Assembly (NCBI GenBank): GCA_910574475.1
Contig: CAJTAT010000009.1
Location: 1 to 64,000 of the forward strand
Direction of reading: 5' to 3'
Length of the DNA stretch: 64,000 nucleotides
Source of the DNA: Clostridia bacterium
GTDB taxonomy: Bacteria > Bacillota > Clostridia > Lachnospirales > Lachnospiraceae
The notes under the pieces were generated by a model. It did not search any database, was not told the DNA's origin, and was given only the letters and a program-made list of their open reading frames with translations. The position numbers were made by a program, and so were the translations under genes. This document shows, piece after piece, positions 15,850-24,372 of the stretch (position 1 is the first letter of the stretch; each line of letters starts with the position of its first letter).

Positions 15850-16971
15850 TCATACTATACGAATGTTATCCGTCATCATGCCCCATATAAAGCACGCAAG
15901 TTCCCTTGCGACTGCCGTTACCGCCACATTCTTTTTCTTGCCATGCCTTATCATTTTGTAATACTTCCTTCTAAGCCTTTCATTTGCTTTGTCTGCATAC
16001 GCAATCACCTCCGGCGGATTCCCGCTCTGCCTTGCCTTTAAATCTTTCGATTTATGGCCGACCGCTCCCTTACAGATCCCTTTGGAAGCCTCAATCAGCA
16101 GTTTCCTTACATGGCTGTTGCCGGCTTTGGTGATGGAAAGCCTGTTGATCTTATCACTGCTCGAATCTTCCCCCGGCACTAATCCCAGATATGCAGAGTA
16201 GATGTTCCCCTTTGCAAATCTCCGGAAATCCCCAGTCTCAACCAGGCAGGATAACGCCGTATGGGTTTTTACGCCCAGAAAGCATACCAGTCTTTTTACC
16301 TTCTCCACATACTCTGTTTCAGAGGCCAGTTCCTCTATCCTCTTATCAAACATTTCTATCCGGTTGCTCTGATATTCGTATGTGATCAGATACTCGCCAA
16401 GCGTTTCTCTGTCCCATTCGCTAAGTTCAAGCGATTTCAGCCATTTTAAGTGTGCCTGCGTCCATTTCCCGCCGTCATAATGGAAACCCTGGCTTAAACA
16501 GAACGCACAGATCCTCTGTTTTGTCTTCTTTAAATCCAGCTTATGGTCATCCCTCATGCGCAGATATGTTTTGACATCATCATCCTTTTCTGTCGGAATG
16601 TGTACCGCATGGTAACCGCCATAGGCAAGGCATTGCGCAATCATCAATGCGTCGCGTTTATCTGTTTTGATCCGCTTTCCCTGCTGGGTCATCATAGTTG
16701 TCGGGGCAAGAATTACACAGCGGATTTCCTTTTTGACTAATTCATGATATAAAGAGAATCCCAGACAGCCCGCCTCATAACCGCAGAGAATATCACATTC
16801 TTCTTTTATCTTTTTCTTTAAGTTTTCAATGAACTGCACAATATTGTCCGGGTCAGGCATTACCTTAACATTTGCGTAAATAATGTCGTCTCCGTCAAAT
16901 CTTGGCTCAATAGCGCATAAAGTGTAGTTTGTGCTATGGACATCCATTCCGATTCGTAGTATTCTTTTCAT
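15850..16971 (-). CDS. IS110-family transposase, 373 aa
   Basis: N-terminal RuvC-like DEDD domain: RIGMDVHSTNY (first Asp), ILCGYEAGCLG (Glu), KTDKRDALMIAQCL (Asp pair). The C-terminal Tnp_20 domain: FLGVKTHTALSCL, YLGLVPGEDSSSDKINRLSITKAGNSHVRKLLIEAS, containing the catalytic Ser region. In the family these domains combine with a bridge RNA to recombine DNA. Full length and apparently intact. ATG at 16971 is preceded by AAGGAGGCCACTTAC. Confidence 0.92.
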   Translation of the reverse strand: MKRILRIGMDVHSTNYTLCAIEPRFDGDDIIYANVKVMPDPDNIVQFIENLKKKIKEECDILCGYEAGCLGFSLYHELVKKEIRCVILAPTTMMTQQGKRIKTDKRDALMIAQCLAYGGYHAVHIPTEKDDDVKTYLRMRDDHKLDLKKTKQRICAFCLSQGFHYDGGKWTQAHLKWLKSLELSEWDRETLGEYLITYEYQSNRIEMFDKRIEELASETEYVEKVKRLVCFLGVKTHTALSCLVETGDFRRFAKGNIYSAYLGLVPGEDSSSDKINRLSITKAGNSHVRKLLIEASKGICKGAVGHKSKDLKARQSGNPPEVIAYADKANERLRRKYYKMIRHGKKKNVAVTAVARELACFIWGMMTDNIRIV

Positions 16972-17052
16972 GTAAGTGGCCTCCTTTTGTATGCGGTAAT
17001 CCCTGTTACCATTGTTCTTAACAAACTCTAGTATACAGGTAAATCCACGTTG

Positions 17053-17841
17053 CTACAAATGTGGGGTCACTTCATATTGTCCTATTGCTCTTGACAGAGT
17101 ATATTGCTCATTCAGCTCTTCCATTACTCTTGAAAATCGACAGGCCCAATCATAAGGCTTATACCCGTATCGTAAAACATCATCTATATAAACATCCACA
17201 TCTTTCTCCGATTTTCCAACAGGGTAAATGGAATACATTCCATCATACACTTCAAATGAAGCCGCATTTTTAAGAATCTCTTTATCTAAATATTTATCTA
17301 ATGCTTTACGCCCATTTTTAAAGTCCTCTGAAGTCTCATAAGCTGCGAAATATGTAGACATATGGGATACATCATTATAGCCAAAAAAACAATCTCCACC
17401 AAAGAACGGCTCAAAACTCATTGCTAAAACGCCCTCTGGATACTCATATGCATAATCATCAGAATTAGTCTCCAAATCTTTCCTAATATATAATATTGAC
17501 TCTTTATCCAATATCTCTGCATAATCATCTGCATAAACATCTGAAATATCTTCCCATGACATATCAAGTAATTTTTCCGGCACTGACTTTTTACCGCCGA
17601 CCAGCTTAACGGCCCCAACGCCAACTCCTAAAATAGCCACAAAAGCCAGAGCAATACCCCAGACTTTTTTATTACTTAAGATCCCCTGTAAAGCTGATGA
17701 CTTTTTAATACCTTGACTGATAACAGAGCTTGCCTTAACAGCCGGCCCTGTACTTATCACCGGTGCATCCACCTGCTGTCCACAAAATGGGCAGAAAGTG
17801 CTGTCATCTTCTATTTGTTTTCCACATCTCGCACAAAACAT
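17053..17841 (-). CDS. Zinc-ribbon membrane protein 1, 262 aa
   Basis: The N-terminus MFCARCGKQIEDDSTFC is a CxxC-CxxC zinc ribbon (residues 3-22). A single membrane segment (about 62-82, WGIALAFVAILGVGVGA) follows, then an acidic soluble C-terminal region of unknown family, probably outside the cell. Last of five consecutive zinc-ribbon genes read leftward; ATG lies two bases after the stop of the preceding one. The DNA coding the zinc ribbon is almost identical to that of the neighbour at 17844-18626, while the remainder is unrelated. The stop lies next to the IS110 end, so the native C-terminus may be trimmed. Confidence 0.75.
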   Translation of the reverse strand: MFCARCGKQIEDDSTFCPFCGQQVDAPVISTGPAVKASSVISQGIKKSSALQGILSNKKVWGIALAFVAILGVGVGAVKLVGGKKSVPEKLLDMSWEDISDVYADDYAEILDKESILYIRKDLETNSDDYAYEYPEGVLAMSFEPFFGGDCFFGYNDVSHMSTYFAAYETSEDFKNGRKALDKYLDKEILKNAASFEVYDGMYSIYPVGKSEKDVDVYIDDVLRYGYKPYDWACRFSRVMEELNEQYTLSRAIGQYEVTPHL

Positions 17842-17843
17842 AT

Positions 17844-18626
17844 CTAAATCTCCTCTTCGTAATTTTCTATTGCCTCTTCTATGGAGACATATCTCATTGG
17901 TTCTTTACTCTGAATATAACCATCATATACCTCCGAGTATATAGACTGTATCCTGTTTTCAGCTTCTGACGAATTTGTTATATCATCTACACTACATGAC
18001 CAATAGGTATCATTATTGTCTTTACTCTTCCTGATAAAATGACACTCTTCAAAACCAGAACTGCTTATTTTATATATATATTCAAAACAGTCTTCTCTCT
18101 TTAGCAAATCTCCCCACCACTGCTGCCTGTTTCTGTACAGTATAAAATAACCATTTTCCAGATTCCAGATTATAGTCCCATCTTGTATATTATCATTGCT
18201 GGAAACCGTTCCGCTTCCCAAATCACTGGAAACTTCAACCAACTTTTGTTTCTTGTACCCCAGAACTCTTACATGATTCAAATTTCCATTGCCTGCATAA
18301 TCCCACACCAAACATTCAGGAACAGAATCATTATCCATATCAGTTAAATAATAAGAAGCCTCATAATCTATAGAATCCGCATATTTCAAGTAAGCCTTCA
18401 ATGTTTTGTCATAACCTGAAGATCCCAGTTTGAAAAATTTACTGATGAATACCAGTAATACTATACAAATAACTGCCACAAAAATTGTTTTCTTAGCTGG
18501 TATATGAAAAAACATGGAATTCCCAGCCCTTTTACTATCTTCTACTGGTTCTCCAACCTGCTGTCCGCAAAATGCACAGAAAGTACTGTCATCTTCTATT
18601 TGTTTTCCACATCTGGCACAGAACAT
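17844..18626 (-). CDS. Zinc-ribbon membrane protein 2, 260 aa
   Basis: MFCARCGKQIEDDSTFC...CGQQVGEP zinc ribbon at residues 3-22, one membrane segment at about 46-66 (TIFVAVICIVLLVFIS), then an extracellular region of about 190 residues containing YYLTDMDNDSVPECLVWDYAG, which looks like a calcium-type DxDxDS turn found in secreted Firmicutes proteins. The function is unknown. It is coupled to the next gene by a two-base gap. A zinc ribbon inside with a sensing or binding domain outside suggests a signalling or scaffold role (inference). Confidence 0.75.
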   Translation of the reverse strand: MFCARCGKQIEDDSTFCAFCGQQVGEPVEDSKRAGNSMFFHIPAKKTIFVAVICIVLLVFISKFFKLGSSGYDKTLKAYLKYADSIDYEASYYLTDMDNDSVPECLVWDYAGNGNLNHVRVLGYKKQKLVEVSSDLGSGTVSSNDNIQDGTIIWNLENGYFILYRNRQQWWGDLLKREDCFEYIYKISSSGFEECHFIRKSKDNNDTYWSCSVDDITNSSEAENRIQSIYSEVYDGYIQSKEPMRYVSIEEAIENYEEEI

Positions 18627-18730
18627 AACTTAGTCCCTCCTTTGTAATTATCAATACCCTATATCCTGCTATGGCAATACTGCATGAACATCAACATTTC
18701 AACCTTTCGCTTGAGGGAAGTACCCCTGGA

Positions 18731-19843
18731 TTACGGGAACAGTGTATAAACTTTAACAACTATTCCATCTGTTAGCTCAATATAAATACCCATCGGACTG
18801 TTAATTTCATATTCTCTGCTTTGAAGCTCCTCTATGCTTTCCATGTAGCCTGCCTGTACCCTTTCAATATAAGACTTCACATCCTCATAATCTGTTGTAC
18901 CCTGCGATATAAATTCAGATTCACTTATAAAATAGCCCGTATCCCATTTGCAGTCCTCCGCAATCGGGTAACTGATAGAAAATTCACTTGTTCTTACACT
19001 ACCCCAGCCAAACCTGGAACCATCATCAGCAACAACGGTCAATATACCATTTGATATCTCAAAAGTGACAATCTGCGGATCATAAGTGACATAGGTAGTG
19101 GTTCCTTTAAGCCCCCTGGCCTCTAACACAGATTCATACTGCACAATCAGATCACGATTTGCCAACTCATACTCATTCAGTACAGATTCGTCAAAATCTG
19201 ACGGAGCTATCGTACCTTGATACCACTCACAGGAATCAAAATGAGCTTGAAGATTTTCATCGTCAAATCGGCGTCCATGCCTTGCATATAACTCATTTCT
19301 GGCAAGCCTGCAGTCAGCCGCTGTAAATCCATCCAACTCTTCCATAGTTAGATAACGGGAATTACTCTCCGGCAGGAAATACTGGCTGACAGTTTCCTCT
19401 GGTTCTGCAACTGGTTCCTCAACAGGAAGAGCTGGCTCTTCGACAGGTAACGGAACTTCTTCTGGTTCTTCCTCTATATCAGCCATAGCCTCTTCGTACC
19501 CCTGGGAAGCCTCGTCCTCTTTTTTATCAGACTTACCAAAAAACATGACGCATACCAATATCACGATAACGACAACCAGTACCCCTATTACGATAGTGAG
19601 AATCTGAGGTTTTTGTGTCACAGACTTTTGAGCTATCGGTGCCGGCTCCTTTTCCCTTGGCTTCTGAACCGTTGGCATTGGCTCCTTTTCCTTTGGCTCT
19701 TCCCTTTGTATAGGAGTTGGCACTGTAGCCTTTTCCTGCGGAGCATTATTTACCTTTGCCTGTGGCATCGTCACCTTTGTCCCACAGCTGCTACAGAACA
19801 GCATCCCATCCTTTATTTGTTTTCCGCACTTCTTACAAAACAT
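18731..19843 (-). CDS. Zinc-ribbon membrane protein 3 with YARHG domain
   Basis: Start MFCKKCGKQI at 19843, with AGGTGG seven bases upstream; an in-frame GTG six bases earlier is less likely. The zinc ribbon at residues 3-22 is followed by a Pro/Glu-rich linker, a membrane segment at about 91-112 (ILTIVIGVLVVVIVILVC), an acidic Glu/Pro spacer, then a YARHG domain (about 165-240; LARNELYARHGRRF...CEWY). YARHG domains are extracellular modules of uncertain binding function. The C-terminal about 120 residues are unrecognised. Confidence 0.8.
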   Translation of the reverse strand: MFCKKCGKQIKDGMLFCSSCGTKVTMPQAKVNNAPQEKATVPTPIQREEPKEKEPMPTVQKPREKEPAPIAQKSVTQKPQILTIVIGVLVVVIVILVCVMFFGKSDKKEDEASQGYEEAMADIEEEPEEVPLPVEEPALPVEEPVAEPEETVSQYFLPESNSRYLTMEELDGFTAADCRLARNELYARHGRRFDDENLQAHFDSCEWYQGTIAPSDFDESVLNEYELANRDLIVQYESVLEARGLKGTTTYVTYDPQIVTFEISNGILTVVADDGSRFGWGSVRTSEFSISYPIAEDCKWDTGYFISESEFISQGTTDYEDVKSYIERVQAGYMESIEELQSREYEINSPMGIYIELTDGIVVKVYTLFP

Positions 19844-19862
19844 TTTCACACCACCTGCTTAA

Positions 19863-20825
19863 TTAATTTTCATATTCGCAGATGTACCCCACTGTCCCTG
19901 AATAGGAGTTTACAACTGCAATGATATCGTTGGGGACATCATTCCATACCCAGCGTTCTTCTTTACCCCTGTAAAACATGTTCAAATACATCTCTTGATC
20001 TTCTGGCGTTTCACCCTGATAACTTGGTTCACCGCTCAGCCAGTAAGAAAGATATTTATCGTCTTGATTGAGGATCTCATCTCCATAAGTTCCATCCTCG
20101 TACACCCAGCGGTATTCATAGGAATCAGCGGAGGTTCTCATACCGCCCAGCCAAAACTTAATATTATTTTTATCCTCTTCACGAATCTGCTGTAAAATCG
20201 CCTGGTACTCTTCCTCTGAGTTGATCCTTACCAAATGCCCTCCCCTGGCAAGGCAGTCATCATAAGCCTGCATCCATGTCACGTCACTGACAATCAACTC
20301 ATAGGTATGGATTCCTTCTTCTGTGCTTTCCTCTACTGGCTCAGCTAAAGGTTCAGCCTCTTCCGGCTCCGCAGGTTCCTCTGCCTTTTCCACTGGCGAT
20401 TCTTCTGCCATTTCTTCCGTCTCTTCCGATTCTGAATCCATCTCCTGGGATGAAAAGGTCTCCACATCCTCATCAGATTCTTTATAATGCCCTAACCTTA
20501 TGAAGTACCCCACAACAAGCCCTATAATCACTAATATCAAAACTCCGATTATTACGATCTGGAATAAATTCTTGGGTGGCTCTTTATGTACAGATTCTTC
20601 TACAAACTCCAGCTCCTCTACAGGCTCTATCTCCTGTACAGGCATCTGCTCTTCTACAGATTCCAACTCCTTTACGGGCATTTGCTCCTTGACAGGCTCT
20701 TGCTCCTGTATAACATCTTCTGCCTTAATCTGAGAAGATACATTCGTTAAGGTCACCTTTTCACCGCAGTAGGTACAGAAAAGAACACCATCTTTTAACT
20801 GCTTTCCACACTTCTTACAAAACAT
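19863..20825 (-). CDS. Zinc-ribbon membrane protein 4 with C-type lectin-like domain
   Basis: 320 aa. MFCKKCGKQLKDGVLFC zinc ribbon (3-22), linker with repeated acidic VxEQ/EPVEE units (about 35-75), membrane segment at about 86-106 (IVIIGVLILVIIGLVVGY), acidic spacer, then a C-type lectin-like domain (about 185-318): TWMQAYDDCLARGGHLVRI, FWLGGMRT, YRWVYEDG, YWLSGEPSY, WVWNDVPN and GYICEYEN. The fold is well preserved, including WND and the paired Cys. It could bind glycan or protein outside the cell. Gap to the next gene is 19 bases, so they are co-transcribed. Confidence 0.85.
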   Translation of the reverse strand: MFCKKCGKQLKDGVLFCTYCGEKVTLTNVSSQIKAEDVIQEQEPVKEQMPVKELESVEEQMPVQEIEPVEELEFVEESVHKEPPKNLFQIVIIGVLILVIIGLVVGYFIRLGHYKESDEDVETFSSQEMDSESEETEEMAEESPVEKAEEPAEPEEAEPLAEPVEESTEEGIHTYELIVSDVTWMQAYDDCLARGGHLVRINSEEEYQAILQQIREEDKNNIKFWLGGMRTSADSYEYRWVYEDGTYGDEILNQDDKYLSYWLSGEPSYQGETPEDQEMYLNMFYRGKEERWVWNDVPNDIIAVVNSYSGTVGYICEYEN

Positions 20826-20884
20826 CTCCTACTCCTCAATTGTTTATAAAAGGGGATAACCAAAGCATTGATTACCCCCTATAT

Positions 20885-21622
20885 TCATCTTCTGGATAAA
20901 TACTCATCCTTGACTTGATGCAACGTCTTATCAAAAGCACGAACATCCTTGATATTATAAGAAGATGCCTTGATCGACAGGCTGCCACCTGCATAGGTTA
21001 CCGTGTACATGGTCTGCTTAAAGAAAATGTAAAGCAACACAACCACTACAAATAAAAACAATGTAAAAAAGAAAATTTGAATAGTGGCATCACCAGCATA
21101 CTGATCAAGCGTCTCGATAAAGAAGAAAATACTGGCCATTCCCAATAAGATTGACAATATCAAAAAAACTATGTATCTTGTATAAACAAACCCAGATGAC
21201 GTAATATCCGACACATCAACGATGCGATCCTCATCGGTCTTTACAAAATGATTGCCTACTTTATCAAAACATTTGCCTCGATAATACAAGCGAAGATTTG
21301 TCAGTACCCCAAATCCCTTTGAAAAAGTACCTGTCAATAGCAGATTATCCAGATAGCCTCCTCCAATAACTGCTCTCTGCTCTTCATTGGGAGCTACAAA
21401 CATCTCACGAATATCCCTGACCTTTCTACTCTCAAACTGCTCCTTGTAGGACTGCTGAGCACTCTGCACCTGGGTCTGAACACTGGATGCCGCCTGCTGA
21501 ACCTTACGGCTCGCATAATCCGTCACATCAGAAAAATCAATATCCTTTGCGACCTTGGTTCCACATTGGGGGCAAACCTGTGCTCCCTCTGGGAGCTGAC
21601 GTCCACAATTACCACAAAACAT
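20885..21622 (-). CDS. Zinc-ribbon membrane protein 5, 245 aa
   Basis: Start MFCGNCGRQLPEGAQVC at 21622 because AAGGAGGAAAGG precedes it; the longer ORF start at 21718 has none. Zinc ribbon at 3-22, Gln/Ser-rich helix (about 40-75), a soluble PH-like region (about 90-150: GYLDNLLLTGTFSKGFGVLTNLRLYYRGKCF), then two membrane segments (about 160-180 and 193-215). It differs from its four neighbours in having two membrane segments and the PH-like region before them. First of the zinc-ribbon series, after a 580-bp structured gap. Confidence 0.75.
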   Translation of the reverse strand: MFCGNCGRQLPEGAQVCPQCGTKVAKDIDFSDVTDYASRKVQQAASSVQTQVQSAQQSYKEQFESRKVRDIREMFVAPNEEQRAVIGGGYLDNLLLTGTFSKGFGVLTNLRLYYRGKCFDKVGNHFVKTDEDRIVDVSDITSSGFVYTRYIVFLILSILLGMASIFFFIETLDQYAGDATIQIFFFTLFLFVVVVLLYIFFKQTMYTVTYAGGSLSIKASSYNIKDVRAFDKTLHQVKDEYLSRR

Positions 21623-21775
21623 AAAACCTTTCCTCCTTAAGATAAATTTTTCCGTCAAAAAAGAGACTACGATTACACAGCAAAAATAAATCGCAGTCTC
21701 CCGACTTCGATTTCCCACTGAGAGTACCCCAGCGGCAGATTACTCTGCCACTTAAAGGCACTCTAGCGAGAAATC

Positions 21776-21812
21776 AAGAGAGGTGTAGCAGTATGCGTCC
21801 ACACTTCTACAC
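21776..21812 (-). repeat. Hairpin repeat also found at 47868-47904
   Basis: GTGTAG (21783-21788) and CTACAC (21807-21812) form the base of an imperfect hairpin. The reverse complement reads GTGTAGAAGTGTGGACG..., then CATACTGCTACACCTCTCTT, and matches 47868-47904 on the plus strand except for one base in the loop. Confidence 0.8.
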
Positions 21813-21952
21813 CTCAAATATATCTTAAGGTTTTGATTTCATCTACTCAAGCACACAAAAATATTGTAATTTTACCTTAAGTACAGTATAATTACTTTTG
21901 TGTGTATCGCAGACTTAGTCTGTATTGTGTGGTAGGCCATTTACCATCCTTG

Positions 21953-21979
21953 CCACAGGGAGTTGCGACCTCCCTGTGG
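21953..21979. other. Perfect 10-bp hairpin with 7-nt loop
   Basis: CCACAGGGAG (21953-21962), loop TTGCGAC, CTCCCTGTGG (21970-21979). No T-run follows in either direction, so it is not a standard terminator. A processing, nicking or regulatory site is possible. Confidence 0.55.
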
Positions 21980-22203
21980 TGGTACACCTTATGCCTCTTG
22001 ATTTTCTCAAGGTCTATTTTAGCATACAGGCCACCTTTCGGCAAGTCCTATCTTAACTTGTAAGAGTTGGATTTTTCAAGACTTCTGGAGAATACCAAAG
22101 AACTTCTGGAAAGGGGAGCGGCAGATCTCCGGAGAAATCCGCCGCTTACATGAAAGCATATGATGGCCAAGAAACCACCACACAGAGAAAAGCGTATTAA
22201 AGG

Positions 22204-22944
22204 TTATATCGCTTTCAGCACAACGACTAAACGGCCATCGGCCTTATGGTAGGCACAACAGGAAAACTCACAGATCACATCACCATACTCCAAGCCAGCA
22301 ACAGTACCCCTGACGATATACGGGGCAAGTCCACTTTTCCACTCATTGAAATCATCTTCCGTCAAATTACCCACATACTCATAATATTTAAAATCCTCAT
22401 GCAGACTTGTGAGAACTACTGCCATCACCTCATACTGCATTTCCTCATATAAGGTATCAAGCCTAATGATACGATGCTCTTCAAAATAATCAGCATCTTG
22501 ATACTTTTTTAGACTGGCAAACATTCTGCCGGACTTAAGGGTATGTCCATAAAGTAAAGATACCCCAGACTTGCCAAGCTCCGTGTACCTGTTTGCAAAG
22601 ATACAGCCCTCCTTATCCTCTTCTCCAAGAAAATTACGGTAGGCATAATAGTTTTGATCCTCAATGCGTTGTAACACAGGATACTGATATTCCTCCGTAA
22701 GGTAAAGAAAGCCTATCATATCATTATTTGTTTCATAAAGCTCACGGTACTGCTCCAATATCTCCGGCTCCGGCACTGGCTCCTCTTCTGGCTCAATTAC
22801 CTCTGCTTCTTCAACAATATCTGGAATAAAATCTTCGATAATACGACCATTTACAGCCATATAACTCGGCTCCGGTGGGTGGTACTGACAGATAAAAGTT
22901 ACACACATTAAAATACCCCAGAAAGCTATCCTAAAATAACGCAC
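22204..22944 (-). CDS. Class B-like sortase, 246 aa
   Basis: A cysteine transpeptidase that joins surface proteins to the cell wall. GTG start at 22944, overlapping the previous gene by 19 bases. N-terminal signal anchor (about 5-20), acidic linker, then the sortase core: YPVLQ, FLGEEDKEGCIFAN, LLYGHTLKSGRMFASLKKY (catalytic His) and EFSCCAYHKADGRLVVV (catalytic Cys and Arg). The usual TLSTC is EFSCC, with Cys in place of Thr next to the nucleophile. Its likely substrate is encoded immediately upstream, with a PKMGD-type sorting signal. Confidence 0.88.
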   Translation of the reverse strand: MRYFRIAFWGILMCVTFICQYHPPEPSYMAVNGRIIEDFIPDIVEEAEVIEPEEEPVPEPEILEQYRELYETNNDMIGFLYLTEEYQYPVLQRIEDQNYYAYRNFLGEEDKEGCIFANRYTELGKSGVSLLYGHTLKSGRMFASLKKYQDADYFEEHRIIRLDTLYEEMQYEVMAVVLTSLHEDFKYYEYVGNLTEDDFNEWKSGLAPYIVRGTVAGLEYGDVICEFSCCAYHKADGRLVVVLKAI

Positions 22945-23600
22945 TTAAACCACCTGCCTATCCAAATCAACAGTTCAAAAATACCTTGATCCAGGTCTCC
23001 CATCTTTGGCTCTGCTGCATAAGGGATCGCTTCGGGAGCTACTGGCTCTGAAACACTAACTTCCAACACCTCTGGCTCTGAGCTTTGAGCCTCCACCGGC
23101 TCCTCGCCAATCATTACATACTTGAAATATAGAGCCGTGTACTCGGTAAGTACCCCTGTATGCCTTGTAATACCTTCAACTCGGTAGCCCTCATGTGGAA
23201 AAGCCTCATAATCATACCTTGTACCAGCAGGAAGTACCTCTCTGATTCTTGGTACAAACTTCAGCAACGACACGCCATCGGTATCATAGTACAGGTCTAT
23301 GATTGTTACCTCATACTCCTCCGGAGCATCCGACTCATATGTAAACTCCAACAACGTATCCGTTTCCAGTACCCCAGAATAGCTGGATTCACCAACTACT
23401 CTCATACCATCAAGCTCCAGAGCCTCGAAAAAATACTCCTCGCCAGCAGTCAGCCTGTCCTCATACCTTATATCTGACTGATACACCATGCCATCTTCAT
23501 CAAGGTAATTGTCCGTCACGGTTAGAAGATAACCGTCATCCGCATAGACCGTAGAACCAAAACATAAAGCCAACACCGTTATTAATACAAACCTCTTCAT
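22926..23600 (-). CDS. Secreted MucBP-like protein with sortase sorting signal
   Basis: Start MKRFVLITVLALCFGSTVYA at 23600 gives a signal peptide cleaved after YA; the longer ORF start has no signal. About 224 aa. Two similar modules follow (DGYLLTVTDNYLDEDG...EYFFEALELDGMRVVG and YEVTIIDLYYDTDG...YDYEAFPHEGYRVEG), resembling MucBP/MBG-type surface domains. A Glu/Pro/Ser stretch leads to EPKMGDLDQG, a hydrophobic segment and a basic tail, that is a cell-wall sorting signal of PxTGD type with Met for Thr. The sortase gene overlaps its stop. Located on the cell surface. Confidence 0.75.
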   Translation of the reverse strand: MKRFVLITVLALCFGSTVYADDGYLLTVTDNYLDEDGMVYQSDIRYEDRLTAGEEYFFEALELDGMRVVGESSYSGVLETDTLLEFTYESDAPEEYEVTIIDLYYDTDGVSLLKFVPRIREVLPAGTRYDYEAFPHEGYRVEGITRHTGVLTEYTALYFKYVMIGEEPVEAQSSEPEVLEVSVSEPVAPEAIPYAAEPKMGDLDQGIFELLIWIGRWFKCVILG

Positions 23601-23601
23601 A

Positions 23602-23787
23602 TTAAACCTCACCCATCTGCTCCTGGATAAATTTCTCAATCTGCTCCACAGAATACATGCGGTGTCCAGTTTCCAAAACTGCCTCCGGAACAAAGATCCC
23701 CTTTCTTTCATAGTTGCGTAAAGTCTGAGGAGAACAGCCAATCATTTCTGCTGCCTTACCAATTTTTACATACTTCTTGCCATCCAT
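23602..23787 (-). CDS. Single-domain MerR-type HTH protein, 61 aa
   Basis: VKIGKAAEMIGCSPQTLRNYERKGIFVPE followed by TGHRMYSVEQIEKFIQ is a complete MerR-family winged helix with no effector domain. Such small proteins act as DNA-binding adaptors or excisionases. In this island it sits between unrecognised genes and the surface genes, overlapping the start region of the latter. It has the same fold as the two-domain protein at 26374-26754. Confidence 0.85.
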   Translation of the reverse strand: MDGKKYVKIGKAAEMIGCSPQTLRNYERKGIFVPEAVLETGHRMYSVEQIEKFIQEQMGEV

Positions 23788-23813
23788 CTTAAAAATCCCT
23801 GCCTTTCTCTTTT

Positions 23814-24368
23814 TTATATTTCATTACCCACATGAAGCCTTTGTAATTGGGCACGTAACTCCTCATTTTTCTTAAAATCTTCATATGATTTACGCAACCG
23901 CTTTGTTTGATACTCTATATTGGTCATTATTAACTCCATCTCCTGTTCAAAATCAGAAAGTTCACGAACTTGAAGTACCCCAGTAATACTTTTGAAATAC
24001 ATTACAAAGTCTTGTATATCCCGCTCACTATTTACAAAAAATTGTTCCTTCTGTGCTTTCCAACTATCATTTACAGCCTTATCTGCAGGTCTTGGGCAAA
24101 TAGTAATATATGCTTTATTTACAATTCTTCTAGCCAGTAACTCCGGCTCATACATAGAAGAATACACATTCACAACACTCAAAGCATGATGAATATAACC
24201 AAACAATGTGTCATACTTCTTACCAGACAAACAACCATCACTCATACCATAAACCTTAAAACTGTTTATTTCCTCAAGATTCTTCCTCACCAGAGAATCA
24301 ACCTTTCTCAAAACACGCCCTGCATTACTCCACTGTTTTAAATAATCTTCGCCGTTTACTGCTCCCAT
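23814..24368 (-). CDS. Unrecognised island protein, 184 aa
   Basis: Start MGAVNGEDYLKQW at 24368, preceded by GGGAGGTGAGAAT. All-helical by composition, soluble, with a C-terminal charged helix (YQTKRLRKSYEDFKKNEELR) likely to be coiled. No known motif. It overlaps the operon order 24639-24373 with a gap of only four bases, so the two may form a complex. Confidence 0.7.
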   Translation of the reverse strand: MGAVNGEDYLKQWSNAGRVLRKVDSLVRKNLEEINSFKVYGMSDGCLSGKKYDTLFGYIHHALSVVNVYSSMYEPELLARRIVNKAYITICPRPADKAVNDSWKAQKEQFFVNSERDIQDFVMYFKSITGVLQVRELSDFEQEMELIMTNIEYQTKRLRKSYEDFKKNEELRAQLQRLHVGNEI

Positions 24369-24372
24369 ATTC

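Larger units (their letters stand above)
15718..17050 (-). mobile_element. IS110-family insertion sequence
   Basis: It comprises the transposase, a structured non-coding 3' end (15718-15849) and a short 5' leader (16972 to about 17050). The exact ends cannot be fixed because IS110-family elements lack clear inverted repeats and target duplications. It sits between the 6S-like RNA and the last zinc-ribbon gene of the island. Confidence 0.7.
21623..22203 (-). other. Structured non-coding gap inside the island
   Basis: 581 bases with no ORF. It holds a perfect hairpin at 21953-21979, a second at 21731-21752 (GCGGCAGA / TCTGCCAC), a pair CTTAAGGT / ACCTTAAG around 21830-21890, the imperfect hairpin repeat at 21776-21812, and one copy of the island motif (21725). 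The density of pairing suggests a structured leader RNA for the zinc-ribbon operon, or a DNA processing site. Confidence 0.5.
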
